From Noviluteimonas caseinilytica (GTDB lineage Bacteria > Pseudomonadota > Gammaproteobacteria > Xanthomonadales > Xanthomonadaceae): DNA of 64,000 bases. The notes beneath the pieces are model-generated. The model saw only the letters and a program-made list of their open reading frames with translations. It ran no database searches and was not told where the DNA came from. The translations under genes were made by a program, and so were the position numbers. Below, one piece after another: positions 52,051-62,805 of the stretch. The stretch covers positions 1,488,001 to 1,552,000 of the forward strand of contig NZ_AP024545.1 in the NCBI RefSeq assembly GCF_018406605.1, written 5' to 3'. The first letter of the stretch is position 1. Each line of letters starts with the position of its first letter.

Positions 52051-52081
52051 GCCGTCGATTCTAGTAGGTAGAATCGACGGC
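52051..52081. promoter_or_regulatory. 13-bp perfect inverted repeat containing both -10 boxes of a divergent promoter
   Basis: GCCGTCGATTCTA (52051-52063), spacer GTAGG, TAGAATCGACGGC (52069-52081). TAGAAT is a good -10 box on both strands; the minus one ends 7 bases before the ATG of the membrane protein, the plus one 29 bases before maeB. The arrangement fits a divergent promoter under one bound dimer. Confidence 0.6.
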
Positions 52082-52103
52082 CCCGCCCGCGATACCGCCC
52101 ACG

Positions 52104-54415
<2,312 letters not shown>

Positions 54416-54416
<1 letters not shown>

Positions 54417-55393
54417 TGGGAGCAACGCCCACCGCCACCGTCCTGGTCATCGCCTACAAGATGGAGTCGATGATCGGCGACGCCGTGCGATCGGCGCTGG
54501 CGCAGACGGTGCCGTGCGAGATTATCGTCAGCGACGACTGTTCGCCGGACAACACGTTCGTCGAAGCGCAGAAGGCCGTCGAAGGCTATACCGGCCCGCA
54601 TCGCGTCACGGTGCGGCAGACGCCGCGCAACCTCGGCCTGTGCCCGCATCTCACCGAGCTTGCGTCGCTCGCCACCGGCGACATCCTCGTCTGCATCGGC
54701 GGCGACGACGTGGCGTACGCACGCCGCACCGAGCGGTTGCTGCAGGAATTCGCGCAACACCCGGACGCGCAGATCGTCGGCTCGCAGGTCGACGACATCG
54801 ATGCGACCAACAACGTCATCGATCCCAACGCACGCGGCACGCCGTACGAAATCGACCAGCGCTGGCTGTTGCGTCGCGGGAAGCTCGCGGCGGTGCTGGG
54901 GGCGTCGATGGCGATCCGGCGCACGCTGCTCACCGACTTCCCGCCGCTCGAAGGCCGCGTCGAAGACAACATGCTGACGTTGCGCGCCGTGCTCGCGGGC
55001 CGCTGCTTCTGCGTGCAGGCACCGCTGCTGGGCTATCGCCGGCACGACAGCAACCTGGGCGACTGGGTGTTCGATCGCAGCGGGAAGGATTACGCCGCGT
55101 ACGAACGCCGCAACCGGCGCGTGCTGGCGATGTATCGCGAGATCGCCGCGGACCAGCGCAAGTGCCTGGCCGCACGCCCGGATCTTCCGGAAGACAAGCG
55201 CCGCATGGGCGCGCACCTCGCCGACATGTACGCGATCGAAGCCGACATGCGCGAAGCCGTGCTCGACAAGCCGCGCCGCGAATGGCTCGAACCGTTGTGG
55301 CGCGGACTGAAGCATCCGGGCCTGCGTCGCAAGAGCCTGGAGCGTGCGTTCAAGCTGGTGTTGCCGCGCAGCGTGTTCGGCAGGACGGGCTAG
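54416..55393 (+). CDS. Family 2 glycosyltransferase
   Basis: A 325-residue GT-A fold protein: VLVIAYKMESMIGDAVRSAL, then SDDCSPDNTF, and the metal-binding ICIGGDDVAYA near residue 100. The acceptor part has VEDNMLTLRAVLAGRCF and HDSNLGDWVFDRSG. No membrane helix. Translationally coupled to maeB, an odd partner. It is the first of four family-2 transferases in this region. Confidence 0.88.
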
Positions 55394-56494
55394 TTACGCG
55401 CGGAAGAGCCTGCCCGGCACGGGCTCCTGGTGCATCGCCCGCCGCAACTTGCGTCGCGCGCGCTTGTAGAACTGCAGCGCGTTGAACCACGCCATGCCCT
55501 TGAACGGCGGCAGCGAACGACGCTCGTGCCACGCGACGCGGAACAACCCCTTGTACTCGCCATCGATCGACGCAAGCAGCGCACGTTCCCACGCACGCGC
55601 CTGTGCACTGCCGCGCCAGTCGGTCGCACCCAGGGCATGGAACAGGTACAAGCGCTCTTCCGTCCACTTCCGGTCCGGCGAGCCCGGCCAGTAGTCGACC
55701 TTGTTGACCACCTTGGACTCGGCGGCCTTCTGCTTGCGCTCGGCCTTGCGTTCCTTGCGCGTCTGCAGCTTCTTCTTGCCCAACGGCGAAAACGCGCTCA
55801 CGTGCCGGCGGAACTGCACGAGCGGTTCGTCGACGTACACCACGCCCTTGCCCGCCGCCGCGCGGATCGCCATCCACCAGTCGTGGTACAGCAACTCGGG
55901 GAAGGGCAGCGCTTCGTCGAATACTTCGCGCCGCACCAGCAGCGCATGCCCCGACACGGTGTTCTGGAACAGGTATTTGAACGGGTCGCGGCCCGAATGC
56001 ATCGTCTTCAGGTCGTCGGAGATGCTGCGCCCCATCGGCACGCCCGCGCCATCGATGTAAGCGGAGTTGCAATACGCCATGTCCGCATCGCCGATCGCGG
56101 CCGCCAGCGTGGCGAGCTTGCGCGGATGCCACACGTCGTCCTGGTCGCACGGCGCGATGAGCGCGTGCGAACACAGGCCCATGCATTTGGCGAAGCTGTC
56201 GAGGTGCCCGAGGTTGCGCTCGTTCGCGACCACGCGAATGCGTGCATCGCGCGCTGCGTACTCGCGCAGCAACGCGAGCGAGCCGTCGGTCGAACAATCG
56301 TCGACGGCCACCACTTCGAGATCGACGTCTTCCTGCGCCAGCAATGAGTCGAGCTGTTCGCGCAGGAAATGTTCGCCGTTGTAGACGCACAAGGCGACGG
56401 AGACGCGCGGCAACACCACCACGGGCGTCGCGATGGACGCACGCGGCGGGGGGACCGACACCCCAGGCGCAAACGAGGCGCTTCCAAGCTGCAT
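55394..56494 (-). CDS. Family 2 glycosyltransferase, paralogue A
   Basis: A 366-residue transferase: VSVALCVYNGEHFLREQLDSL, VDDCSTDGS, and the metal site CDQDDVWHPRKLA near residue 130, then YHDWWMAI. A Lys/Arg-rich helix (KKKLQTRKERKAERKQK) follows near residue 250, likely touching membrane lipid. It is clearly related to the gene at 58943-59959 (shared NLGHL, KCMGLC, CDQDDVW, SAYID, YHDWW). Convergent with the preceding gene with no space between stops. Confidence 0.88.
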   Translation of the reverse strand: MQLGSASFAPGVSVPPPRASIATPVVVLPRVSVALCVYNGEHFLREQLDSLLAQEDVDLEVVAVDDCSTDGSLALLREYAARDARIRVVANERNLGHLDSFAKCMGLCSHALIAPCDQDDVWHPRKLATLAAAIGDADMAYCNSAYIDGAGVPMGRSISDDLKTMHSGRDPFKYLFQNTVSGHALLVRREVFDEALPFPELLYHDWWMAIRAAAGKGVVYVDEPLVQFRRHVSAFSPLGKKKLQTRKERKAERKQKAAESKVVNKVDYWPGSPDRKWTEERLYLFHALGATDWRGSAQARAWERALLASIDGEYKGLFRVAWHERRSLPPFKGMAWFNALQFYKRARRKLRRAMHQEPVPGRLFRA

Positions 56495-56623
56495 GCGAAA
56501 CCTGCCGTCAATGGCGAAAGTTCGCTAAATGCTAGCGGACGTTTCTCACTGTCGGTGCCCACTGGTGCAGCGGACGTGACCGCCGTTCAGGAAATGCCGG
56601 AAATTTAATTTCGGCACCAAAGA

Positions 56624-56640
56624 GGTTGGCACGCGCCTTG
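56624..56640 (+). promoter_or_regulatory. Sigma-54 promoter
   Basis: TTGGCACG-CGCC-TTGCT matches the RpoN consensus at all specified positions, with the GG and GC elements 12 bases apart. It is 100 bases before the secreted-protein gene at 56741; the transcript should start near 56651. AT-rich sequence (AATTTAATTTC) lies just upstream. The rest of the 246-base gap shows no enhancer repeat I can recognise. Confidence 0.8.
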
Positions 56641-56740
56641 CTGGAAAATTCCACGCCTGATCGGGACAGCGCGGCTATCGCGTCCAGCGCGGGATTCCTA
56701 GCGTGCACGGGCGGCACTGGGCCGCCCCGAAAGGATTCGC

Positions 56741-57265
56741 ATGACCCGACTGACCATCCTCGCCGCGATCGCGGCACTGGCCTTTTCCCTCACGAACGCT
56801 GCGCCGGTGCGGGCGGCCGAAGACCCGGTGCCGGGGACGTATGCGTTGCCGACCGGCAACCAGGTGTTCGAGCTGCGCCGTTGGGCCAGGCACAAGGAAC
56901 CCCTCGACCATCGCACCGGGCCGGGGCCGCACTACTACGACTTCGTCAACGAAGGCCCACTCGGCAAGGTGGCGCACGGCCCGTTCCCGAATTCGCGCCC
57001 GCTCTACAGCTGCGGTCGTGTCTACAAGTACTACTCCTCGAACACTGCAGAGGACCGCTTCACCTCCACCGACCCGGGTTGCGAAGGCTTCGCCGCCGAC
57101 AACCCGCACTTCATCGGCTACATCAGCACCGTGCATGTCGCGGGGACTGCCCCGTTGTTCCGGTGCTTCGATGACGGCGGCAGGATGCAGAACCACTTCG
57201 ATACCCTCGATACCAATTGCGAGGGCAAACGCACCATCGGCATCTTGGGTTTCGTGATCCTCTGA
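56741..57265 (+). CDS. Secreted protein with two DUF5648-like repeats
   Basis: A 174-residue exported protein: signal peptide ending AAPVRAA, then two repeats. The first has PLYSCGRVYKYYSSNTAED then RFTSTDPGCEG and IGYI; the second has PLFRCFDDGGRMQNHF then DTLDTNCEG and GFVI. Each carries a Cys pair and the hydrophobic pattern of DUF5648 lectin-like repeats. A carbohydrate-binding role is plausible. It sits behind the sigma-54 promoter and 21 bases before a glycosyltransferase gene. Confidence 0.65.
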   Translation: MTRLTILAAIAALAFSLTNAAPVRAAEDPVPGTYALPTGNQVFELRRWARHKEPLDHRTGPGPHYYDFVNEGPLGKVAHGPFPNSRPLYSCGRVYKYYSSNTAEDRFTSTDPGCEGFAADNPHFIGYISTVHVAGTAPLFRCFDDGGRMQNHFDTLDTNCEGKRTIGILGFVIL

Positions 57266-57286
57266 GGGCCGCAAGGCCACACCCGA

Positions 57287-58972
57287 ATGCTCCAACGATT
57301 GCGCGAGTGGAACCGCGCGCGCATCGATGCCCGCCGCGGCCAACGCTCGGCGGGCACCGATGCCGAATACGCGCAATGGGTGCGCAAGCACGACACCATC
57401 ACCGAGGCCGCGCGCGTGGGATTGCTGCAGCGCGCACGGCGCATCACGCACGGGCCGCGCATTTCGATCCTGATGCCGGTGTTCGACCCGAACCCCGCGT
57501 GGCTCGCGGAAGCCATCGACTCGGTGCGCGCGCAGCTCTACGTCAACTGGGAACTGTGCATCGCGGACGATGCGTCTACCGATCCGCGCGTGCGCGACAT
57601 CCTCGCGCAAGCGGCGACGCAGGACGCGCGCATCCGCGTGCACTGGCGCGCGCGCAACGGCCACATCTGCGCGTCGTCGAATGCCGCGCTCGCCCTCGCG
57701 ACCGGACCGTACATCGCGCTGCTGGACCACGACGACGTCCTGCCCGAACACGCCCTGCTCTGCGTCGCCGAAGCCATCCTGCGCACGCCCGACGCCGACG
57801 TGCTGTATTCCGACGAAGACAAGATCGACGCGCGCGGCCGCCGCCATGGCCCGTATTTCAAGCGCAACTGGAACGCGGAACTGCTGCGCGGCCAGAACTA
57901 CATCTCGCACCTGGGCGTGTACCGCACGCAGCTCGTGCGTGAAGTCGGCGGCTTCCGCGCAGGCTTCGAAGGCTCGCAGGATTACGACCTCGCGTTGCGC
58001 TGCACCGAACGCAGCACGCCAGCGCGCATCGTCCACATCCCGCACGTGCTCTATCACTGGCGCGTGCATGCGCAAAGCACCGCAAGCGATGTCGCCGCCA
58101 AACCGTACGCGCCGGATGCCGGCGTGCGCGCGCTGCAGGACCACCTCAACCGCACGCACGCGCGCGGTGATGCGTTCCTGCGCGATGGCAGTTACCACGT
58201 GCTGTACCACCTGCCGATGCCCTGGCCGTCGATCGCGATGGTGCTGCTGGATGTCGGCGGGCGCTGGACCTTGCGCCGCGCATTGCGCCGCATCGCCGGC
58301 GCCGCCGACCTCCACGTGATCTCCACCCGCGCCCGCGCGCACGGCTGGCCCCACATCGGCTGGCACCGCGCCCATGGCGGCGTGCGTCCGCGCGCATGCA
58401 ATGCGTTGATCGCATCGCTGCGCGCCGACGTGATCGTGCTCCTCGATTCCGATTGCCTCCCCGAAAGCTGGAACGCGCTGCACCCGCTCATCGCGCACGC
58501 GGTGCAACCCGGCGTGGCCGCTGCGGGCCCGCGCGTGGTGTCGGGGAAGTACGTCGTGGGCACCGCGATGGTCGGCAGCGACGGCGGCCTGGTGCCGTGG
58601 GGGGAGGGCGGACGCGCGCGCTCCGGCGGTTACTTCGGGCGTGCCGCGCTCTCGCAGGATGTCGAAGCCCTGGGCCGCGGGTGCGTCGTCTTCCAGCGGC
58701 GCGTGTTCGAAAGCGTCGGCGGCTTCACGTCGGGTGGCGATGATTTCGACACCGCCATCGTCGATACGACGTTACGCATGGCCACCGGCACGCGCCGCAA
58801 CCGCTGGGTGCCCAGCGTCACCTGCACGCATCCCGGCCAGAAACCCAAGTCCGACGCCCCCGATGCCCCCGACGCCGGCAACCCCAACCTGCGCTGGCAC
58901 CACCACCGCGTGGCCTACGCCGATCCGCCCCGCGTCAGCTGGTCAGTGCCGTACACCGCCGATGGCGGCTGA
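57287..58972 (+). CDS. Large family 2 glycosyltransferase
   Basis: A 561-residue transferase. The GT-A domain shows ISILMPVFDPNPAWLAEAIDSV, IADDASTDPRV, and LDHDDVLPEHALL near residue 145, with SDEDKIDARG, a signature of rhamnan/lipopolysaccharide transferases. The second half repeats a GT-A like core (IVLLDSDCLPESWNAL) and may be a second domain. No membrane helix. Expressed with the secreted protein from the sigma-54 promoter; its end overlaps the convergent paralogue B by 30 bases. Confidence 0.85.
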   Translation: MLQRLREWNRARIDARRGQRSAGTDAEYAQWVRKHDTITEAARVGLLQRARRITHGPRISILMPVFDPNPAWLAEAIDSVRAQLYVNWELCIADDASTDPRVRDILAQAATQDARIRVHWRARNGHICASSNAALALATGPYIALLDHDDVLPEHALLCVAEAILRTPDADVLYSDEDKIDARGRRHGPYFKRNWNAELLRGQNYISHLGVYRTQLVREVGGFRAGFEGSQDYDLALRCTERSTPARIVHIPHVLYHWRVHAQSTASDVAAKPYAPDAGVRALQDHLNRTHARGDAFLRDGSYHVLYHLPMPWPSIAMVLLDVGGRWTLRRALRRIAGAADLHVISTRARAHGWPHIGWHRAHGGVRPRACNALIASLRADVIVLLDSDCLPESWNALHPLIAHAVQPGVAAAGPRVVSGKYVVGTAMVGSDGGLVPWGEGGRARSGGYFGRAALSQDVEALGRGCVVFQRRVFESVGGFTSGGDDFDTAIVDTTLRMATGTRRNRWVPSVTCTHPGQKPKSDAPDAPDAGNPNLRWHHHRVAYADPPRVSWSVPYTADGG

Positions 58973-59959
58973 GCCTTTCTCGCGCCGCGCGCCCAACACC
59001 TTGCGCACGCAGCGCAGGTAACAGCGGATCGCCGCCAGCCAGCGCGGCCCGCTCCAGGGCGGCACCGACGCGCGCGTGCGCCACGTCACCCGCCACAACG
59101 CCAACATCCGGCCGGACATCGCTTCGCGCAACGCGAGGTGCCAGGCGAGCGCGCGTTCCTGCACCGGCTCGTCGCGCTGCGCCAGCGCATCGAACACATA
59201 CAACCGCTGCTCCACCCACTTGCGATTGCGCGAACGGAACCGCTTCACCTTGCGATGCGCCCCGTCGCCCTTGTGCGCCTTGCCCATCGGCGACGCCGCG
59301 TCCGCATGCCGGCGGAACTGCACCAGCGCTTCATCGACATACGCCACGCCGCGCCCGCTCGCCGCGATCAACGCCAGCCACCAGTCGTGGTACAGCTGCG
59401 CCGGGAACGGCCGCGCACGTTCGAACACCTCGCGGCGCACCAGCATCGCGTGCCCGCTGGCCGTGTTCTGGAAGGCGAAGCGCAGCGGATCGTGCCCCGA
59501 ATGCATCACGCGCAGATCGTCCGACACGCGCCGACCCAGCGGCCGTCCGTCTTCATCGATGTACGCCGAATCGCAGTACGCCATGTCCGCGATCGCGATC
59601 GCGCGCGCGAGCCGCGCCAGCTTGCCCGGCGCCCACACATCGTCCTGGTCGCACGGCGCGATGAGCTCGTACTCGCACAGCCCCATGCATTTTTCGAAAC
59701 TGCGCAGGTGCCCGAGGTTCTCCGCGTTCACCACCACGCGCACCCGCGGATCGCGCGCCGCGTAGTCCTGGAGGAGGGCGACCGTGCCGTCGCTCGACGC
59801 GTCATCCAGCGCCACCACCTCCAGCACCACCCCGGTCTGCGCCAGCACCGAGTCGAGCAGCTGGGCCAGGTGGCGCTCGCCGTCGTACGTGCACAAGGCC
59901 ACGGAAATCCGGGGCAGTGACGCGTCGGCGGTGGCGTCGAAGGGTTCCATCGGCCGCAT
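58943..59959 (-). CDS. Family 2 glycosyltransferase, paralogue B
   Basis: A 338-residue transferase closely related to 55394-56494: ISVALCTYDGERHLAQLLDSV, LDDASSDGT, CDQDDVWAPGKLARL and YHDWWLALIAASG. It has a shorter basic helix (KGDGAHRKVKRFRSRNRK). Start at MRPMEPF, with the alternative MEPF three codons later. The two paralogues bracket the plus-strand secreted-protein/transferase pair. Confidence 0.88.
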   Translation of the reverse strand: MRPMEPFDATADASLPRISVALCTYDGERHLAQLLDSVLAQTGVVLEVVALDDASSDGTVALLQDYAARDPRVRVVVNAENLGHLRSFEKCMGLCEYELIAPCDQDDVWAPGKLARLARAIAIADMAYCDSAYIDEDGRPLGRRVSDDLRVMHSGHDPLRFAFQNTASGHAMLVRREVFERARPFPAQLYHDWWLALIAASGRGVAYVDEALVQFRRHADAASPMGKAHKGDGAHRKVKRFRSRNRKWVEQRLYVFDALAQRDEPVQERALAWHLALREAMSGRMLALWRVTWRTRASVPPWSGPRWLAAIRCYLRCVRKVLGARREKGSAAIGGVRH

Positions 59960-60018
59960 CCTAGCTCGGCCGTTAGTTTCGAAGGAAAGCGTCGCGGCCC
60001 ACCCCGGACCCGCTTGCT

Positions 60019-60024
60019 AGAATC
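60019..60024 (+). promoter_or_regulatory. -10 box for aceE
   Basis: TAGAAT, 5 of 6 consensus, gives a leader of about 57 bases before the aceE ATG. Extended upstream by TTGC. No clear -35. Confidence 0.4.
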
Positions 60025-60087
60025 CCGGCTCTATTTACGACCCCCAAGCACCGAGGCGCGACACGCCCCGGGCGGAGCCCCCACGCG

Positions 60088-62775
60088 ATGAACTGGCTGA
60101 ACGACCTGCTGCAGAACGACCCCGACCCCACCGAGACCCGCGAATGGGTCGAGTCGCTCAAGGCGGTCATCGACCACGAAGGCGCCGAGCGCGCCCACCA
60201 GTTGCTGGACCACATGGTGGAGATGACGCGCCGCGCCGGCGCGCACCTGCCCTTCGCGCCCACCACCGAATACATCAACACCATCCCGCCGCAGCTCGAG
60301 GCCAAGAGCCCGGGCGATGCCGCGATGGAATGGCGCATCCGTTCGATCATCCGCTGGAACGCGCTCGCGATGGTCGTGCGCGCCAACCGCAAGCCCGGCG
60401 ACCTGGGCGGCCACATCGCCTCCTTCGCGTCGGCCGCCACGTTGTACGACGTGGGCTTCAACCATTTCTGGCGCGCGCCGAGCGAAGACCATCCGGGTGA
60501 CTTGCTCTACATCCAGGGCCACAGCTCGCCGGGCATCTACGCGCGTTCGTTCCTGGAAGGCCGCATCACCGAATCGCAGCTCGACAACTTCCGCATGGAA
60601 GTGGACGGCCGCGGCATCAGCAGCTATCCGCATCCGTGGCTGATGCCCGATTACTGGCAGACGCCCACCGTGTCGATGGGCCTCGGCCCGCTGGCCGCCA
60701 TCTACCAGGCGCGTTACTGGAAGTACCTGGAAGGCCGCGGCCTGATGCCCAAGAGCGACCGCAAGGTGTGGTGCTTCCTGGGCGATGGCGAAACGGACGA
60801 ACCCGAATCGCTGGGCGCGATCTCCGTCGCCGGCCGTGAAGGCCTCGACAACCTGGTGTTCGTCATCAACTGCAACCTGCAGCGCCTGGACGGCCCGGTG
60901 CGCGGCAACGGCAAGATCATCCAGGAACTGGAAGGCAGCTTCCGCGGCGCCGGCTGGAACGTCATCAAGCTGATCTGGGGCAGCTACTGGGATCCGCTCC
61001 TGGCGCGCGACACGCATGGCGTGCTGAAGAAGCTGATGATGGAAACCGTCGACGGCGAGTACCAGAACTGCAAGGCCTTCGGCGGCGCGTACACGCGCGA
61101 ACATTTCTTCGGCAAGTACCCGGAGACGGCGGCGATGGTGGCCAACCTCTCCGACGACGACATCTGGCGCCTCAACCGCGGCGGCCACGACCCGCACAAG
61201 GTGTACGCCGCCTACGACGCTGCGATGAAGACCACGGGCATGCCCACCGTCATCCTCGCCAAGACCGTGAAGGGCTACGGCATGGGCGCGGCGGGTGAAG
61301 CGCTCAACCCCACGCACCAGACCAAGAAGCTCGACGACGAAGAAGTCCGCATCTTCCGCGACCGCTTCAACATCCCGGTCACCGACGCACAGCTGAAGGA
61401 CAGCGCCGTCCCGTTCTTCCACCCCGGCGCGAACAGCCCGGAAGTGGAATACCTGCGCGAACGCCGCAAGGCGCTGCACGGTTACCTCCCGCAGCGCCGC
61501 CGCAAGAGCACCGAAACGCTCATTGCTCCGAAGCTGGAAGTGTTCGACCGCCTGCTGAAGAGCAGCGGCGAGCGCGAGATCAGCACCACGATGGCGTTCG
61601 TGCAGAGCCTGGCGATCATCCTGCGCGACAAGCAGGTGGGCCCGCGTTGCGTGCCGATCGTGGCAGACGAAGCGCGCACCTTCGGCATGGAAGGCATGTT
61701 CCGCCAGCTGGGCATCTACGCCCCGCACGGGCAGAAGTACAAGCCCGTCGACCGCGACCAGTTGATGTACTACCGCGAAGACTCCGCCGGCCAGGTGCTG
61801 GAAGAAGGCATCACGGAAGCCGGCGCGTTCTCCAGCTGGATGGCCGCCGCGACGAGCTACAGCACCAACGATCTGCCGATGCTGCCGTTCTACATCTACT
61901 ACTCGATGTTCGGCTTCCAGCGCATCGGCGACAGCGCGTGGCAGGCCGCGGACATGCGCGCGCGCGGCTTCCTGCTGGGCGCCACCGCGGGGCGCACCAC
62001 GCTCAACGGCGAAGGCCTGCAGCACGAAGATGGCCACTCGCATTTGCTCGCGGGCGCCGTGCCGAATTGCCGCAGCTACGACCCCACGTTCGGCTACGAA
62101 GTCGCCGTGATCCTGCAGTACGGCATGCAGCGCATGCTGGAAGAGCAGCGCGACGAGTACTTCTATCTCACCCTGATGAATGAAAACTACGCGCACCCGG
62201 AAATGCCCGAGGGAGCCGCTGAAGGGATCATCAAGGGGATGTATCTGCTGAAGGACGCCGGCAAGCCGAAGAAGGGCGAGTTGCGGGTGCAGTTGTTGGG
62301 CAGCGGCACGATCTTGCGCGAAGCGATTGCGGCGGCGGAGTTGCTGGATAAGGACTTCGGGGTGACGAGTGATATCTGGAGTTGCCCGAGCTTCAATGAA
62401 TTGCGTCGGGATGGGTTCGATGCCGAGCGGTGGAATCGATTGAACCCCGAGAAAAATTCTCGGACACCGTATGTCACCTCGCTACTGCAGGGGCGCCAAG
62501 GTCCCGCGATTGCTGCGACGGATTACGTGCGAGCGTTTGCGGATCAGATCCGTGCGTTTGTGCCGGGGCATTACACGGTCCTGGGCACGGATGGATTCGG
62601 CCGGTCCGATACGCGTGCCAATTTGCGTAGGCACTTTGAGGTCGACCGGTATTACATCGCCCACGCTGCGATTGCTGCGCTTGCACAAGAAGGCAAGATG
62701 GCGGGGAAGGATGTGGCTCGGGCAATTAACCTCTATAAGTTGGACGTGAATAGAGGAAATCCCGTAAACGCGTGA
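60088..62775 (+). CDS. aceE: Pyruvate dehydrogenase E1 component (homodimeric)
   Basis: Thiamine diphosphate enzyme that decarboxylates pyruvate in the pyruvate dehydrogenase complex, 895 residues against 887 in E. coli. TPP motif GDGETDEPESLGAIS-like near residue 230; RDQLMYYREDSAGQVLEEGI and LNGEGLQHEDGHSHLL in the pyrimidine and transketolase domains. aceF and lpd do not follow within the window. Codons from about 62200 onward change: of 80 codons at 61801-62040, 7 end in A/T; of 80 at 62401-62640, 29 do. The reading frame stays intact. Confidence 0.97.
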   Translation: MNWLNDLLQNDPDPTETREWVESLKAVIDHEGAERAHQLLDHMVEMTRRAGAHLPFAPTTEYINTIPPQLEAKSPGDAAMEWRIRSIIRWNALAMVVRANRKPGDLGGHIASFASAATLYDVGFNHFWRAPSEDHPGDLLYIQGHSSPGIYARSFLEGRITESQLDNFRMEVDGRGISSYPHPWLMPDYWQTPTVSMGLGPLAAIYQARYWKYLEGRGLMPKSDRKVWCFLGDGETDEPESLGAISVAGREGLDNLVFVINCNLQRLDGPVRGNGKIIQELEGSFRGAGWNVIKLIWGSYWDPLLARDTHGVLKKLMMETVDGEYQNCKAFGGAYTREHFFGKYPETAAMVANLSDDDIWRLNRGGHDPHKVYAAYDAAMKTTGMPTVILAKTVKGYGMGAAGEALNPTHQTKKLDDEEVRIFRDRFNIPVTDAQLKDSAVPFFHPGANSPEVEYLRERRKALHGYLPQRRRKSTETLIAPKLEVFDRLLKSSGEREISTTMAFVQSLAIILRDKQVGPRCVPIVADEARTFGMEGMFRQLGIYAPHGQKYKPVDRDQLMYYREDSAGQVLEEGITEAGAFSSWMAAATSYSTNDLPMLPFYIYYSMFGFQRIGDSAWQAADMRARGFLLGATAGRTTLNGEGLQHEDGHSHLLAGAVPNCRSYDPTFGYEVAVILQYGMQRMLEEQRDEYFYLTLMNENYAHPEMPEGAAEGIIKGMYLLKDAGKPKKGELRVQLLGSGTILREAIAAAELLDKDFGVTSDIWSCPSFNELRRDGFDAERWNRLNPEKNSRTPYVTSLLQGRQGPAIAATDYVRAFADQIRAFVPGHYTVLGTDGFGRSDTRANLRRHFEVDRYYIAHAAIAALAQEGKMAGKDVARAINLYKLDVNRGNPVNA

Positions 62776-62805
62776 CGGGCTCGAGCAACGGATCAGGGGC
62801 AAGAG

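Noticed and set aside
60031..62196. 721-codon minus-strand frame across aceE
   Set aside because: Antisense shadow; it stops where aceE codon use changes, which is explained by fewer GC-rich codons there and not by a real gene.
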